Positions 17,114 to 26,296 of a DNA stretch of 62,053 nt are shown here, piece after piece. Under the pieces are notes generated by a model, which ran no database searches, had not been told where the DNA came from, and saw only the letters and a program-made list of their open reading frames with translations. The position numbers and the translations under genes were made by a program. Numbering within the stretch: position 1 is the first letter of the stretch; the number at the start of each line of letters is the position of its first letter. The stretch covers positions 1 through 62,053 of the forward strand of contig NZ_PKHX01000011.1 of NCBI RefSeq assembly GCF_002848005.1, in the 5' to 3' direction. The stretch is from Varibaculum cambriense. Lineage in GTDB: Bacteria > Actinomycetota > Actinomycetes > Actinomycetales > Actinomycetaceae.

Positions 17114-17884
17114 ATGGGAAAAGAGATGAGAACTCCGCTGACCTTGTCTGTTGATTGCGGCGGAGGCGGGATCAAAGCTTCGGTACTCGACAAACGCGGC
17201 ACCATGGTAGCACCTTCCTTGCGGGTTCCGACTCCCTACCCGTTGCCTCCGGAAAAATTAATCGAGATTGTAGAGGATTTCCGCGCGGAATTTAATGCGG
17301 AAACCGATCGGATCACCGTGGGGATGCCCGGCATGATCCGCCATGGAATAGTCATTTCCACCCCGCATTATGTATGCCGATCTGGCCCGCGCACCCGAGT
17401 ATTACCGGAGATGGTGCAGGCGTGGGAGAACTTTGACCTGGCAGGTGCGTTAGAACAAAAAACTTCGCTGCCCTCGCTGGTGTTAAACGATGCCGAAGTG
17501 GCTGGAGCCGGGGTAATTTCTGGTACTGGCATGGAAATGATCATTACTTTGGGAACTGGGCTCGGGAATTCAATTTGGGACGGAGGACGTCTGGCTCCCC
17601 ATATGGAACTTTCCCATATGGTTGCCCGCTGGGGCTTGCTCTTCGACGATTATGTGGGAGAGCCCGAACGGGTACGCATGGGGGATGCCCACTGGTCACG
17701 GCGGGTAAGGCGCGTAGTAGGGGTGCTACGAGAAGCTATTATGTGGGATCGGCTGTACCTAGGAGGGGGAAACTCGGCGCACATTGTGGAATCGGTACGC
17801 AAAACCCTCGGTGAAGAAGTGGTGATCGTGCCTAATGATGCCGGTATTCGCGGCGGAGTGCGAGCTTGGGGACTGACCACCTGA
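17114..17884 (+). CDS. ppgK: ROK-family polyphosphate glucokinase-like protein
   Basis: 256 residues, the length of PpgK. Motifs in order: SVDCGGGGIKASVLDKRG (phosphate 1; family DIGGTGIK), VPTPYPLPP, VGMPGMIRHGIV, WENFDLAG, LNDAEVAGAGV (catalytic Asp), ITLGTGLGNSIWDGGRLAP, and HMELSHM (family E-x-G/S-H). PpgK phosphorylates glucose with polyphosphate or ATP. Two positions differ from the consensus: Cys for Ile and Gly for Thr/Ser in the first motif. Substrate preference is therefore not certain. It lies between rplQ and truA, overlapping truA by one base, so the two are likely co-transcribed. Confidence 0.75.
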   Translation: MGKEMRTPLTLSVDCGGGGIKASVLDKRGTMVAPSLRVPTPYPLPPEKLIEIVEDFRAEFNAETDRITVGMPGMIRHGIVISTPHYVCRSGPRTRVLPEMVQAWENFDLAGALEQKTSLPSLVLNDAEVAGAGVISGTGMEMIITLGTGLGNSIWDGGRLAPHMELSHMVARWGLLFDDYVGEPERVRMGDAHWSRRVRRVVGVLREAIMWDRLYLGGGNSAHIVESVRKTLGEEVVIVPNDAGIRGGVRAWGLTT

Positions 17885-18756
17885 TGGACGGATTGATTCG
17901 TTTACGTCTAGACCTGGCCTATCGAGGCGCGCCGTTTCACGGTTGGGCGCGGCAACCGGGACTCCTGACCGTACAAGGTCGCCTGGAAGAGGCGCTGACC
18001 CTGATTACTCGCCAGCCGGCGCAGCTTACCGTGGCCGGCCGCACCGATGCGGGGGTGCACGCCCGCGGACAGGTGGCTCACCTGGACGTGCCGAAAGAGT
18101 TTTGGCTTTCCCTGTCTAGAGGACGCGAGGAGCGCGACGAGGAGCGCGGAGAACGGCTACGGGCGCGGCTAGAAGGCCTGGCGGGACGCGGTTTGAACGG
18201 TGCTTTGGCAATAAAGCAGGTCAGGGTGGTATCTAGGGATTTCGATGCCCGTTTTTCGGCTCTGTCTCGTACCTATCGCTATCTAATCTGTGATGATCCC
18301 CGCGCTCAGGATCCTTGCCGCCTGGATATTGCGCGCACGTCCTCGCCCCTGGAAGACGAAAAGATGCAGGTGGCAGCGCAGGCTTTATGCGGCGAGCACG
18401 ATTTCCTGCCTTTTGCGAAACCGCGCGAAGGCGCGACTACCGTACGCACCCTCCATTCCTTTACTGTTTCCCGCCCCCGCGACGGAATCGTGCAAGCGAT
18501 GATTAGCGCCGACGCATTTTGCCACTCCCAGGTGCGGTTCATGATGGGAGCCCTAATCGAAATCGGGCGGGGAAAGTATGATCCTAACTGGATAGGGGAG
18601 CTGTTAGCTGCGGGAGTTCGGGATCAGCGGGTTCCGCTTGCCGATGGGCGGGGCCTGACCCTGTGGGAGGTGGCTTACCCACCTGCCGACCAGTACGCCT
18701 CCCAAGCCCAAAAAGCCAAAGTGGTGCGCACCCTGCCCGAAGACTCGGCCTCGTAA
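17884..18756 (+). CDS. truA: tRNA pseudouridine synthase A
   Basis: 290 residues from the ATG at 17884, which overlaps the previous stop (TGATG). The catalytic motif GRTDAGVHARGQVAHLD carries the nucleophilic Asp. YRGAPFHGWARQPG at the N-terminus and FCHSQVRFMMGALIEIGRGK near the C-terminus are also typical. It modifies U38-U40 in the tRNA anticodon arm. In most actinobacteria rplM-rpsI follow immediately; here a 7.5-kb glycan island intervenes. Confidence 0.94.
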   Translation: MDGLIRLRLDLAYRGAPFHGWARQPGLLTVQGRLEEALTLITRQPAQLTVAGRTDAGVHARGQVAHLDVPKEFWLSLSRGREERDEERGERLRARLEGLAGRGLNGALAIKQVRVVSRDFDARFSALSRTYRYLICDDPRAQDPCRLDIARTSSPLEDEKMQVAAQALCGEHDFLPFAKPREGATTVRTLHSFTVSRPRDGIVQAMISADAFCHSQVRFMMGALIEIGRGKYDPNWIGELLAAGVRDQRVPLADGRGLTLWEVAYPPADQYASQAQKAKVVRTLPEDSAS

Positions 18757-18799
18757 CCTGACCAAAAACCGGAAGGTACCAAGCTAAAGGCGGCTGACC

Positions 18800-20425
18800 T
18801 TATTTCGCTAAAATACGATCGGAAATTCGCTCTGTTGGATAGAGCCACGGGGCAAAATCAACCACTTCATTACCGCTACGGAAGCTGAAGCGAGACATCT
18901 GCTTTACTGAGGGCGGCATCTCAAATTCTGTGCAAATTTCTCTTACCTGGTTCTTTTCGGAATCAGTTAGCCAAGTGTATGGATCAGAACAGCTAAAAGT
19001 ACCGCATACTCTTGCTAGATTTTGTGTAAGCTCATTAACTTCGGGGCTTAGTAGAGAACCTCGTGTGCGGGTAAAAGCCACATCAGGATCTAGCGCTACA
19101 ATGGGCTTCAACCAATAGCGTGACAGCGAGTTTAAAGCCGCATTGCGAACAGCTGGTCCAGAGGGATCCCGTTTACGTTCTGTGTTATCCCAGTAAGGGG
19201 CAGTATCAGGACTTATCCTCATTCCGTCGACTAGTCCTAAAGAAGGCCCAATTAAAGCCCCTGAGCCCATCAAATATGCGTCGGGAAGTGTTTCACGTAT
19301 TGTTTTCAGTCCCTCTTGGTAGGCGCATTCCCGTGAAACTGTTCGATAACGCCGGCCGACTATTGCAGCGGCGTTGAGAAAATCAAGTTTGAAATACCTG
19401 AAGCCCCACCCATAAATAGTTGTGAGGATTTCTTTGAGCCAAGATTTTGCTCCCGGGTGGGTGCAGTCTAATCCATAATAGTAATCTCCCCAGTTATAGC
19501 CAGCAGGTTCCAAATTCCCGGAAAAATCGTGAATGAAATATTCTGGGTGCTTTTGAACAATTGCACTATTACCTGAGGCAATAAAAGGTGAAATCCAGAT
19601 TCCGGGTATTAGGCTGCTATTTCTTATCTTATTTGCCAAGGTTTCTAAGCCGGAGGGAAATTTTGCGTTCGGTTGCCAATCTCCTATCCCTTTCTCCCAG
19701 CCGTCATCTATTTCAAGTACCTGATATCCGCTGCGTGCAGCTGGAATGATTTCAGCATCAATAGTTTCTTCGCTGATCTCTTCAAACCAGGAATACCAAG
19801 ACGACCAAATAGGCCCTGGATAACGGTCTGGTTGTTTATCCTTGTTTTCTATAGATTTTCTAAGGGCAGCGGCATAGGCGTGAAAAACACTCAGTTCCGC
19901 CCCAATCCCAACCCACCAGGAGACGTAGTTGTCTTTATTGCATTTTGATGGGGCAGGATGTGCAGAATTGTCGGTTTTGTCTGGTAACTTTCCTGCGGTT
20001 AATAGATGTTCTCCAATCTCAAAATATCCAGATTCTCCTCCTAAGGCTCCGATAAGCATGATGAGATCTTTCTTCGGATCTAACTTGATTGCAGTTAATA
20101 GATAAGACTGATGAACTTTGGGATCATCAGAATACGCATCCTCGGCTGTTAGCGAACGAGGAGGATTGTTCCAAACCCGGTAAGGCGGTTTAGTAACCGA
20201 CCACCACGAGGTCGGGGACCAAGAGTTCCAACCATGTCGATAAAATTCAACATTTTTAAGGTCAGGATAGGATACCTGAATTTTCGAGCAGGTTACTGAG
20301 ACACCGCTGCCGGTGGGAGACTGTTGATTTGTTGCGTCATCAACTTGTCCGCAAGAGATATTGACAGCTGAGCTAGAAATCTGTTCCGGAAAAATAAATT
20401 TTCCTTGCTGGTAGGTTATCTTCAT
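18800..20425 (-). CDS. GH36-type alpha-galactosidase
   Basis: 541 residues with no signal peptide, so cytoplasmic. The TIM-barrel signatures of clan GH-D are seen: VLEIDDGWEKGIGDW, IPGIWISPFIASGNS, FRYFKLDFLNAAA (Asp in KLDF as nucleophile), and DGMRISPDTAPYWDN (Asp as acid/base). An N-terminal beta-sandwich region (about 1-190) precedes the barrel. It is shorter than the common 700-residue GH36 enzymes. It would release alpha-linked galactose (or a related sugar) from imported oligosaccharides. It is the last gene of the minus-strand transporter operon. Confidence 0.82.
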   Translation of the reverse strand: MKITYQQGKFIFPEQISSSAVNISCGQVDDATNQQSPTGSGVSVTCSKIQVSYPDLKNVEFYRHGWNSWSPTSWWSVTKPPYRVWNNPPRSLTAEDAYSDDPKVHQSYLLTAIKLDPKKDLIMLIGALGGESGYFEIGEHLLTAGKLPDKTDNSAHPAPSKCNKDNYVSWWVGIGAELSVFHAYAAALRKSIENKDKQPDRYPGPIWSSWYSWFEEISEETIDAEIIPAARSGYQVLEIDDGWEKGIGDWQPNAKFPSGLETLANKIRNSSLIPGIWISPFIASGNSAIVQKHPEYFIHDFSGNLEPAGYNWGDYYYGLDCTHPGAKSWLKEILTTIYGWGFRYFKLDFLNAAAIVGRRYRTVSRECAYQEGLKTIRETLPDAYLMGSGALIGPSLGLVDGMRISPDTAPYWDNTERKRDPSGPAVRNAALNSLSRYWLKPIVALDPDVAFTRTRGSLLSPEVNELTQNLARVCGTFSCSDPYTWLTDSEKNQVREICTEFEMPPSVKQMSRFSFRSGNEVVDFAPWLYPTERISDRILAK

Positions 20426-20457
20426 GATCCCGTTCCTCGTGGTGGCGGTTTAGTTTC

Positions 20458-21807
20458 TTACTTTTCAGCTAGCAGCTCATTTATCTTTTTATTCAGTTCC
20501 GGAAGAGCCTTACTGGGATCTTCGCTTCCGCGTTCTATGCCTTCGAAAACTTTGTTAGCTTCAGTATTAATTTCTTCAGCCTTAAAAGTGATCGGGTAGT
20601 AGACCAGATTATTCGGGTCTTTAGTGATATCTAAGAAGGCACTAACATCGACTCCGTTAGCCTCATGCGCTTTAGCTGCGGCCTCAGACTGGCTGGTAAT
20701 CGAGGGGAATACTACTGCCTTCTTTGCAACAATGCTCTGGCATTCCGTGGAAGTTAGGAATTTAACCCACTGCCACGCTTTGTCTTTATCTTTTGCGCTC
20801 TTGGTAATAGAAGGGGCGAGGCCGTTAATAATGGTTTTCTGTCCCATGGGGCCCTTGGGAAGAGGAGCAAACTTGAATTCTTGAGTCTTCGATTGTGACC
20901 AAGTGTTGATCCTCCAAGAACCATCGGGGACGATTGCAGCTTTGTTCTGCTCCATCATGGGCTCTAAACCAAGATCGCCAGCTTTTTCAACCGGGGTAAC
21001 ATAGCCAGCTTTAATCTGCTTTTGCCACCAGTTCATGGCTTCAATTAATTTGGGAGAATCCAGATTATAGTGGCGTCCAAACGGGTTTTTATCTAGATAA
21101 TTGAAACCATTAGAAAGAGCAAACCAGGACCAGGGGCCCTGACCTACTACGCCGGAATTGGTCTCCAATCCCCAGCCGTAAGTTTCCACCTTGTTCTTGT
21201 CAAACCCGGCTTCATCCCCTCGTTTCCCATTCTTATCTATGGTCAGATGAGCGATGGTTTTACCAAAAGTACCGCCATCTTGGGGATTCCAGTCCAAGGT
21301 TTTCAAACTAGCTTCATCAATTCCGGCTTCTTTGACGTCCTTTACGTTATAAACGAGAGCTATAGTGTCCCAGTCTTGTGGGATCCCAAAAGTTTTGTCT
21401 TCATAATTCCATAGGGAGGCCAGATCGCCAGTGTATTGACCTAGGTCGATCTTGTCTTTTTGGATGTAGGGTTTCAGGTCGGTCAAAACACCTTTAGCTG
21501 CTAACTCGGGATATTGAGCTACGTGATTGGTGATCACATCCGGTGCTTCACCAGAAGATAGTTGTACCGTCAGGTTCTTCCAATAATCGTCCCATCCGGT
21601 TTGTTGAACGTCTACAGTAATTCCACTCTTCTTCTTAAATTCGGCTGCACAAGCCTCGTAGGCTGGTTTCTGGTTCGGATCCCACAAACTGTAGGTGACC
21701 GTATCATTATCTGTGCCGCTTCCCTTCGTTTCCTGCGGGGCACACCCTGCCAGGCCTGCTGCGGCAAATATAGCCACACCGCAGGTCAATGCGATTGTTT
21801 TTTTCAT
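20458..21807 (-). CDS. sugar ABC transporter substrate-binding lipoprotein
   Basis: 449 residues. The lipoprotein signal ends at AAAGLAGC (Cys about 22). The body is a family-1 extracellular solute-binding protein: VTYSLWDPNQKPAYEACAAE, GEAPDVITNHVAQYPELA, and AAIVPDGSWRINTW. It captures an oligosaccharide outside the membrane for the two permeases encoded downstream of their shared promoter. The sugar cannot be read from sequence; its partners GH36 and GH16 point to a galactose-containing glycan. Confidence 0.9.
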   Translation of the reverse strand: MKKTIALTCGVAIFAAAGLAGCAPQETKGSGTDNDTVTYSLWDPNQKPAYEACAAEFKKKSGITVDVQQTGWDDYWKNLTVQLSSGEAPDVITNHVAQYPELAAKGVLTDLKPYIQKDKIDLGQYTGDLASLWNYEDKTFGIPQDWDTIALVYNVKDVKEAGIDEASLKTLDWNPQDGGTFGKTIAHLTIDKNGKRGDEAGFDKNKVETYGWGLETNSGVVGQGPWSWFALSNGFNYLDKNPFGRHYNLDSPKLIEAMNWWQKQIKAGYVTPVEKAGDLGLEPMMEQNKAAIVPDGSWRINTWSQSKTQEFKFAPLPKGPMGQKTIINGLAPSITKSAKDKDKAWQWVKFLTSTECQSIVAKKAVVFPSITSQSEAAAKAHEANGVDVSAFLDITKDPNNLVYYPITFKAEEINTEANKVFEGIERGSEDPSKALPELNKKINELLAEK

Positions 21808-21829
21808 TTCATTCTCCTTAGGGACGGCT

Positions 21830-22726
21830 CTACTTCGCCGAAGTAAGACCGATTGAATTTACTAGTTTCTTCCCGACTACTAAAAGTAGGATCAACATGG
21901 GAATAGTCTGCAAGGTTGCAGCTGCCATGAGACCCGCCCAGTCTGGTTTAGTAGAAGGGGAAGCTTGTTGAAAGGTCGCCAGAGCGACATTAAGAAGTCG
22001 CACGGCGTGTTCTTTACCCACCAGTTGTGGCCATAAGTATTCATTCCATGCGAAAACAGCCTGAATAATGGCAATCGTGGTTATAGGTGATTTGCAGATG
22101 GGGACGACCACTCTGCTAAATATCGTCCATCTATTTGCCCCATCTAGTAATGCGGCTTCTTCTACTTCTCGAGGAACGGATAGAAAGAATTGCCGTAAAA
22201 AGAAGATTGCGAAAGGTGAAACTAGAACATAGGGTGCTAGCAGACCAGTGAAAGTGTTTAAGAGTCCCAGATTTTTTATTAATACAAAGTTTGGTAGAAC
22301 AATGAAAATCGGGGGAATCATCATTCCTGTTAGGAGGATTGCGAAGATTTTATCTCTTCCGGGGAAATGTAGACGAGCGAAAGCATATGCAGCCATCGTG
22401 GAGGTTACGACCTGGCCAAGCACCAGGATGGCGGTGAATATCAAAGAGTTACGCAGATATAGCCAGAAATATATCTTTGCGCCTGAGCCTCCCGCGGCTA
22501 AATCTTCTTCAGTAGATGCAAACCCGAGGACTCGTTTGAAATTTATCCAGCTAACATCGGTGGGGATCAACGAGTAATCACCGTTAAAAATCTGGGAGTT
22601 AGGAGTTAGCGCAGTCCGGATTGCCCAGACAAAGGGGAGCAGGGTCAGTATCAAAATGAATATTAGAGTAGTCCAGCCAAAGATTTTTTCTGTGCTCATC
22701 TTGCGTGAAATGCTGCTATTTTTCAT
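21830..22726 (-). CDS. carbohydrate ABC transporter permease, MalG type
   Basis: 298 residues with six predicted spans. The EAA loop is present as EVEEAALLDGANRWTIFSRV followed by VVPICKSP, and the protein ends with the MalG-like KKLVNSIGLTSAK. It pairs with the MalF-type subunit encoded just upstream. No ATPase gene lies in the cluster, so a shared MsiK/MalK-type ATPase elsewhere in the genome is inferred. Confidence 0.92.
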   Translation of the reverse strand: MKNSSISRKMSTEKIFGWTTLIFILILTLLPFVWAIRTALTPNSQIFNGDYSLIPTDVSWINFKRVLGFASTEEDLAAGGSGAKIYFWLYLRNSLIFTAILVLGQVVTSTMAAYAFARLHFPGRDKIFAILLTGMMIPPIFIVLPNFVLIKNLGLLNTFTGLLAPYVLVSPFAIFFLRQFFLSVPREVEEAALLDGANRWTIFSRVVVPICKSPITTIAIIQAVFAWNEYLWPQLVGKEHAVRLLNVALATFQQASPSTKPDWAGLMAAATLQTIPMLILLLVVGKKLVNSIGLTSAK

Positions 22727-22747
22727 GATTTTCTCTTTCCCCTAGAG

Positions 22748-23722
22748 TTATCCCAGATCCGATTCGGTAGCTTTCGTCAAACGCAACTGGGCGAGAGTCA
22801 TAAATAGAATGATGATTAGTAAGATGACCGCCATTGCCGCGGCATAACCCATTTGCCCTTGCTGGAAAGCTTTTTCATAGATGTAGAAATAGATAACTCG
22901 CGTAGAATCTAGTGGTCCGCCCTTGGTAGCTACGGCTACAGTGTCAAAGATCTGGAAAGAACCGATCATAGATACGACTACCACCATCACCAGGATGGGG
23001 CGTATCAGCGGAAGTGTTATCGAGAAAAAACTTCTGGTAGTGCTAGCCCCGTCTATCTGAGCAGCATCGTAAATCATCTTGGGAACTATTTGCATACCCG
23101 CGAAAATGAGTAGCGCTGTATAACCCATATTTCGCCAGGAGTTAACTAATGCAACTGTGAAGATAGCGATATCAGGATTGCCATAGAAGGCGATGGGTTC
23201 GGTATGGATCAAAGTCAATAGATGGTTTACCAGCCCAACATTGGGATCGAGCAGGAATAAGGTGATTACCGCGATCGTAACGTTTGGAACCAGCCAGGGG
23301 ATGAGCAAGAGCGAGCGTATCAAACTTGATTGGCTGATGCGCTGCATTAGTACCGCTATTCCTAAACCGGCTATGGTCTGGGTGGTGATATTTACTAGCA
23401 CGTAGATAACTGTGACCACTAGCGCATGGCTGAAATGCTGATCAGATAGCAGTTTTTGGTAATTTGCAAACCCTACAAACTTGGCAGGAGAGATTAAATC
23501 CCAATCGGTAAAACTTATGGCTAGACCTCGTACCATGGGAATTAGATAAAAAATCAGGAATCCGATTACGGCAGGGGCTATGAAAAGATATCCCGCTCGC
23601 TTCTCTGCTGACTTTAAGTGGCTATGCATCCTAACTGAGAAGTCTGAGGTATTAGGTGTTCTAGTTCCAGATAGGCGTGTCTCACCAACATCGTTATTTT
23701 TTATATATCTGGTAGCAGTCAT
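22748..23722 (-). CDS. carbohydrate ABC transporter permease, MalF type
   Basis: 324 residues from the ATG at 23722, chosen because gaggag lies 6-12 bases upstream; a GTG 33 bases earlier is less likely. There are six spans after a short cytoplasmic N-terminus (YLFIAPAVIGFLIFYLIPM is the first). The EAA loop reads YDAAQIDGASTTRSFFSITL. It is the first gene of the permease-permease-binding protein-GH36 operon, behind a strong promoter. Confidence 0.92.
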   Translation of the reverse strand: MTATRYIKNNDVGETRLSGTRTPNTSDFSVRMHSHLKSAEKRAGYLFIAPAVIGFLIFYLIPMVRGLAISFTDWDLISPAKFVGFANYQKLLSDQHFSHALVVTVIYVLVNITTQTIAGLGIAVLMQRISQSSLIRSLLLIPWLVPNVTIAVITLFLLDPNVGLVNHLLTLIHTEPIAFYGNPDIAIFTVALVNSWRNMGYTALLIFAGMQIVPKMIYDAAQIDGASTTRSFFSITLPLIRPILVMVVVVSMIGSFQIFDTVAVATKGGPLDSTRVIYFYIYEKAFQQGQMGYAAAMAVILLIIILFMTLAQLRLTKATESDLG

Positions 23723-23760
23723 CCTCGACTCCTCAAATAGTAGGACTTGCGTCACAGCAA

Positions 23761-23789
23761 TTATTACGTTAGTTTCTTTAGTAAGTCAA
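23761..23789 (-). promoter_or_regulatory. promoter of the sugar ABC/GH36 operon
   Basis: On the minus strand TTGACT (23789-23784) and TAATAA (23766-23761) are separated by 17 bases, close to the ideal sigma-70-type promoter. It lies in the 96-base gap shared with the divergent ROK regulator. The repeated ttagt around 23769-23783 lies inside the spacer and could be the regulator's binding site. Confidence 0.75.
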
Positions 23790-23818
23790 GTAGTTGTGGT
23801 TTATAGGGGTTTACTATT

Positions 23819-24979
23819 GTGAATGCTCAACGAAGAATCCAAAGACGCACAAATATGGAAGCTGCGCTACGATACCTAACTAGCTGCTCTGATACGGTTG
23901 CTAATGTTGCTAAAGAGATCGGGGTAACCCGCCCAGCTGCTGAATCGATCATGGCTGATTTGGTCAAGTTTGGTTGGGTGGAAAGTGGACCCGCCCCCGA
24001 AGGAATATCAGTAATGGGTAGACCGGCTACCTACTACAAACTCTCTTCTCAAGCTGGACATGTTCTCTCCTTAGATATCGGAGCGCATCACGTTAGTGCG
24101 CTCACCGCAGATTTAAGCGGGCGTATCCTTGCTGAAAATACTGAAGATTTAGCTGAGAATACACCTACGAAAACGCGTATAGAAGCTGCGTTAACCGTTA
24201 GTAAGAAAACCTTGCAAGAGACCGAATGTGGTAAAACCTGGGTTTGTGTGACGGGAAGCCCTGGTGTTCAGTATCAGGGAAAAGTTGCCTATTTTGGGGG
24301 CAAAGGTATGCCGGGCTGGCAAGGGCTTCAACTTGATCAGGTGGTTTCTGAGGAATTGGGAGTTAAAGTCACTACTGTTGGAGACTGCGCCCTAGGGGCT
24401 AGAGGAGAATCCTGGGTCGGTGCGGCCGCTAAACATAACGACGTAGTGTTCATCCTAGCGGGAATTCGCACTGGTGCGGCTAGTGTTCTTGACGGAAGGG
24501 TACGGGCGGGGAGTCGGGGAGCCGCAGGTTTAATTGGCGAAATTCCGCACTTGAGATGGAGAGAGCTAGAAGCGGAAAGTTTCGCAAAAAGTATTTACAG
24601 CCCTAGCCAGCCTCCGGATCGAGAAAGCATGTTTAGACAGGCGCGGAAAGGAAATAAACTAGCGATTGCCGGTGCAGCGAAATTTGGTGAGATATTGGGG
24701 CTGGGAACTGCCAGTATGATTGCGGTTATTGACCCCGAGTGTGTGGTACTTGGGGGGCAATTTTGTGAATATGCGAATCTGTTTTTGCCGCAAATGGAGC
24801 AGACCATCAGAAAACTGTGTCCATTTGCTCCCTCAATTGTGGTATCCACTCTAGGGAGGCGAGCTGTAGCGCTTGGGGGGATTCGTTACGCCCTAGATGC
24901 AGTTTTGGATCAAATTAGCGTGCATGCACTGAACTCTGACTATTTCCCTGCTGCTGATTCCGATAAATTTTGGCAATAA
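23819..24979 (+). CDS. ROK-family transcriptional regulator
   Basis: 386 residues. An N-terminal winged helix (about 10-70: TVANVAKEIGVTRPAAESIM, with GRPATYYKL as the wing) precedes a ROK domain. The ROK part is degenerate. The ATP motif is SLDIGAHHVSAL instead of D-x-GGT, and the zinc motif CxCGxxGC is absent after GEIPHLRW. It should therefore act as a sugar-responsive repressor or activator rather than a kinase. It starts with GTG and is divergent from the transporter operon, which it most likely controls. Confidence 0.85.
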   Translation: MNAQRRIQRRTNMEAALRYLTSCSDTVANVAKEIGVTRPAAESIMADLVKFGWVESGPAPEGISVMGRPATYYKLSSQAGHVLSLDIGAHHVSALTADLSGRILAENTEDLAENTPTKTRIEAALTVSKKTLQETECGKTWVCVTGSPGVQYQGKVAYFGGKGMPGWQGLQLDQVVSEELGVKVTTVGDCALGARGESWVGAAAKHNDVVFILAGIRTGAASVLDGRVRAGSRGAAGLIGEIPHLRWRELEAESFAKSIYSPSQPPDRESMFRQARKGNKLAIAGAAKFGEILGLGTASMIAVIDPECVVLGGQFCEYANLFLPQMEQTIRKLCPFAPSIVVSTLGRRAVALGGIRYALDAVLDQISVHALNSDYFPAADSDKFWQ

Positions 24980-24997
24980 TTCAAATAAGGAGCACTT

Positions 24998-26296
24998 ATG
25001 ATCGCAAAATCAATGAAGATTTTTCTAACTTTTGTGCTGATGATGGCAGTTACATGCTACGCGGCTCTGCCGGCTGTAGCGGATACCGATTTATCGGCAG
25101 AGGTTACGCAGGTGACAGATCCAGATACTCCGTCAAAACCTGGGTACTTATTGACTGCATCAGATGAGTTTAATAATGACGATATTAATCGTCGACTTTT
25201 TGCTGATAAATATTTGGAACATTGGTCAAAATCTCCGGGGACAAAAGCAAAATATGAAGTTAGTGATGGAACTTTGAAGTTAAAGATCTTGTCTGACCAG
25301 CAACCATGGGATCCAACCTATGATTCCGATACTAAAGTTTCTTCGTTGCAGACATACGAGAAGGACTACATTCACAAATGGACGGATTACAAAGACATAG
25401 CACAGTCCGTCCCCCCATTCCGAGGATTTATTCAAAAATATGGTTATTTCGAAATTAAGGCTAAAGCCGCTTTAGGTGGAGGAGTTCATTCCGCGTGGTG
25501 GATGACGGGTGTAAATCAAGATCAGCCCGAGGGAAAAAATGCGAAATCTAGGGAGACAGGAGAAATAGATATTTTCGAAATACTCGGCCGAAATAATGCT
25601 ACCGCCGCCCAAACTGCGATCCACCCATGGGGAGATTGGCCTAATCTATGGCCATACACGTCCCGTTTTGGCGATGGAAAAACTAATCTCGCAGAAAAGT
25701 TCCATGTTTACGGCTTTGAATGGGATGAAAACTTTATAAAAGTTTATATGGATGGCAAGCAAGTCTTAGCTAAGAAAGCGTCGCCAAATTATCCCATGAT
25801 GACTTACTTGGGTGTGTATGAGAAACAAGATGCTTCTTCTTGGACTGGACCGTTTGATAATAGCGTTCCATATCCGAAGACCTTCGAAATTGATTACTTT
25901 CGTGCATACCAGAGAATTCCAAAGTCACTGCCTGAAAAATATAAATTATGTGATGGTGTCGTACGAGGTAAATCTATTTGTGCCAAAGAAGAAACTGTGC
26001 GTTGGGTTGGACTGGATCGGAATGATGTAACCCTTCCTCATGTATACGCCCCTACAGATGGAGAATACTGGCTGAATTTGCAATATCGAAGTGAAGAACA
26101 CAGAGATTTATCGGTTGATGTTAATGGGCAGCCTGTCGCTGAACTAACAAATCTAGCTAGCGGTAGTTTCAGCGGAACACCTGCTTCCGTTGAATTTCTG
26201 ACGCATCTAAAAGCGGGTTGGAATTCTGTCCGATTCTATAACAAGCAAGATTACGCTCCCGATTTGACGCAACTCACGGTACTACGCAAGCGATAG
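24998..26296 (+). CDS. secreted GH16-family glycoside hydrolase with C-terminal binding domain
   Basis: 432 residues. The signal peptide spans about 1-29 (ends AALPAVADT). The catalytic domain (about 45-290) is GH16: GYFEIKAKAALGGGVHSAWW, then GEIDIFEILGR with the nucleophile and acid/base in ExDxxE, and FHVYGFEWDENFIKVYMDG. The C-terminal part (about 330-432: EYWLNLQYRSEEHRDLSVDV, VEFLTHLKAGWNSVRFYN) looks like a galactose-binding-fold carbohydrate module. GH16 enzymes cut internal beta linkages in beta-glucans, galactans or keratan/mucin glycans; which applies is not decidable here. The Shine-Dalgarno aaggag fits the start. It follows the ROK gene by 18 bases and is AT-rich compared with the flanks. 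Confidence 0.82.
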   Translation: MIAKSMKIFLTFVLMMAVTCYAALPAVADTDLSAEVTQVTDPDTPSKPGYLLTASDEFNNDDINRRLFADKYLEHWSKSPGTKAKYEVSDGTLKLKILSDQQPWDPTYDSDTKVSSLQTYEKDYIHKWTDYKDIAQSVPPFRGFIQKYGYFEIKAKAALGGGVHSAWWMTGVNQDQPEGKNAKSRETGEIDIFEILGRNNATAAQTAIHPWGDWPNLWPYTSRFGDGKTNLAEKFHVYGFEWDENFIKVYMDGKQVLAKKASPNYPMMTYLGVYEKQDASSWTGPFDNSVPYPKTFEIDYFRAYQRIPKSLPEKYKLCDGVVRGKSICAKEETVRWVGLDRNDVTLPHVYAPTDGEYWLNLQYRSEEHRDLSVDVNGQPVAELTNLASGSFSGTPASVEFLTHLKAGWNSVRFYNKQDYAPDLTQLTVLRKR

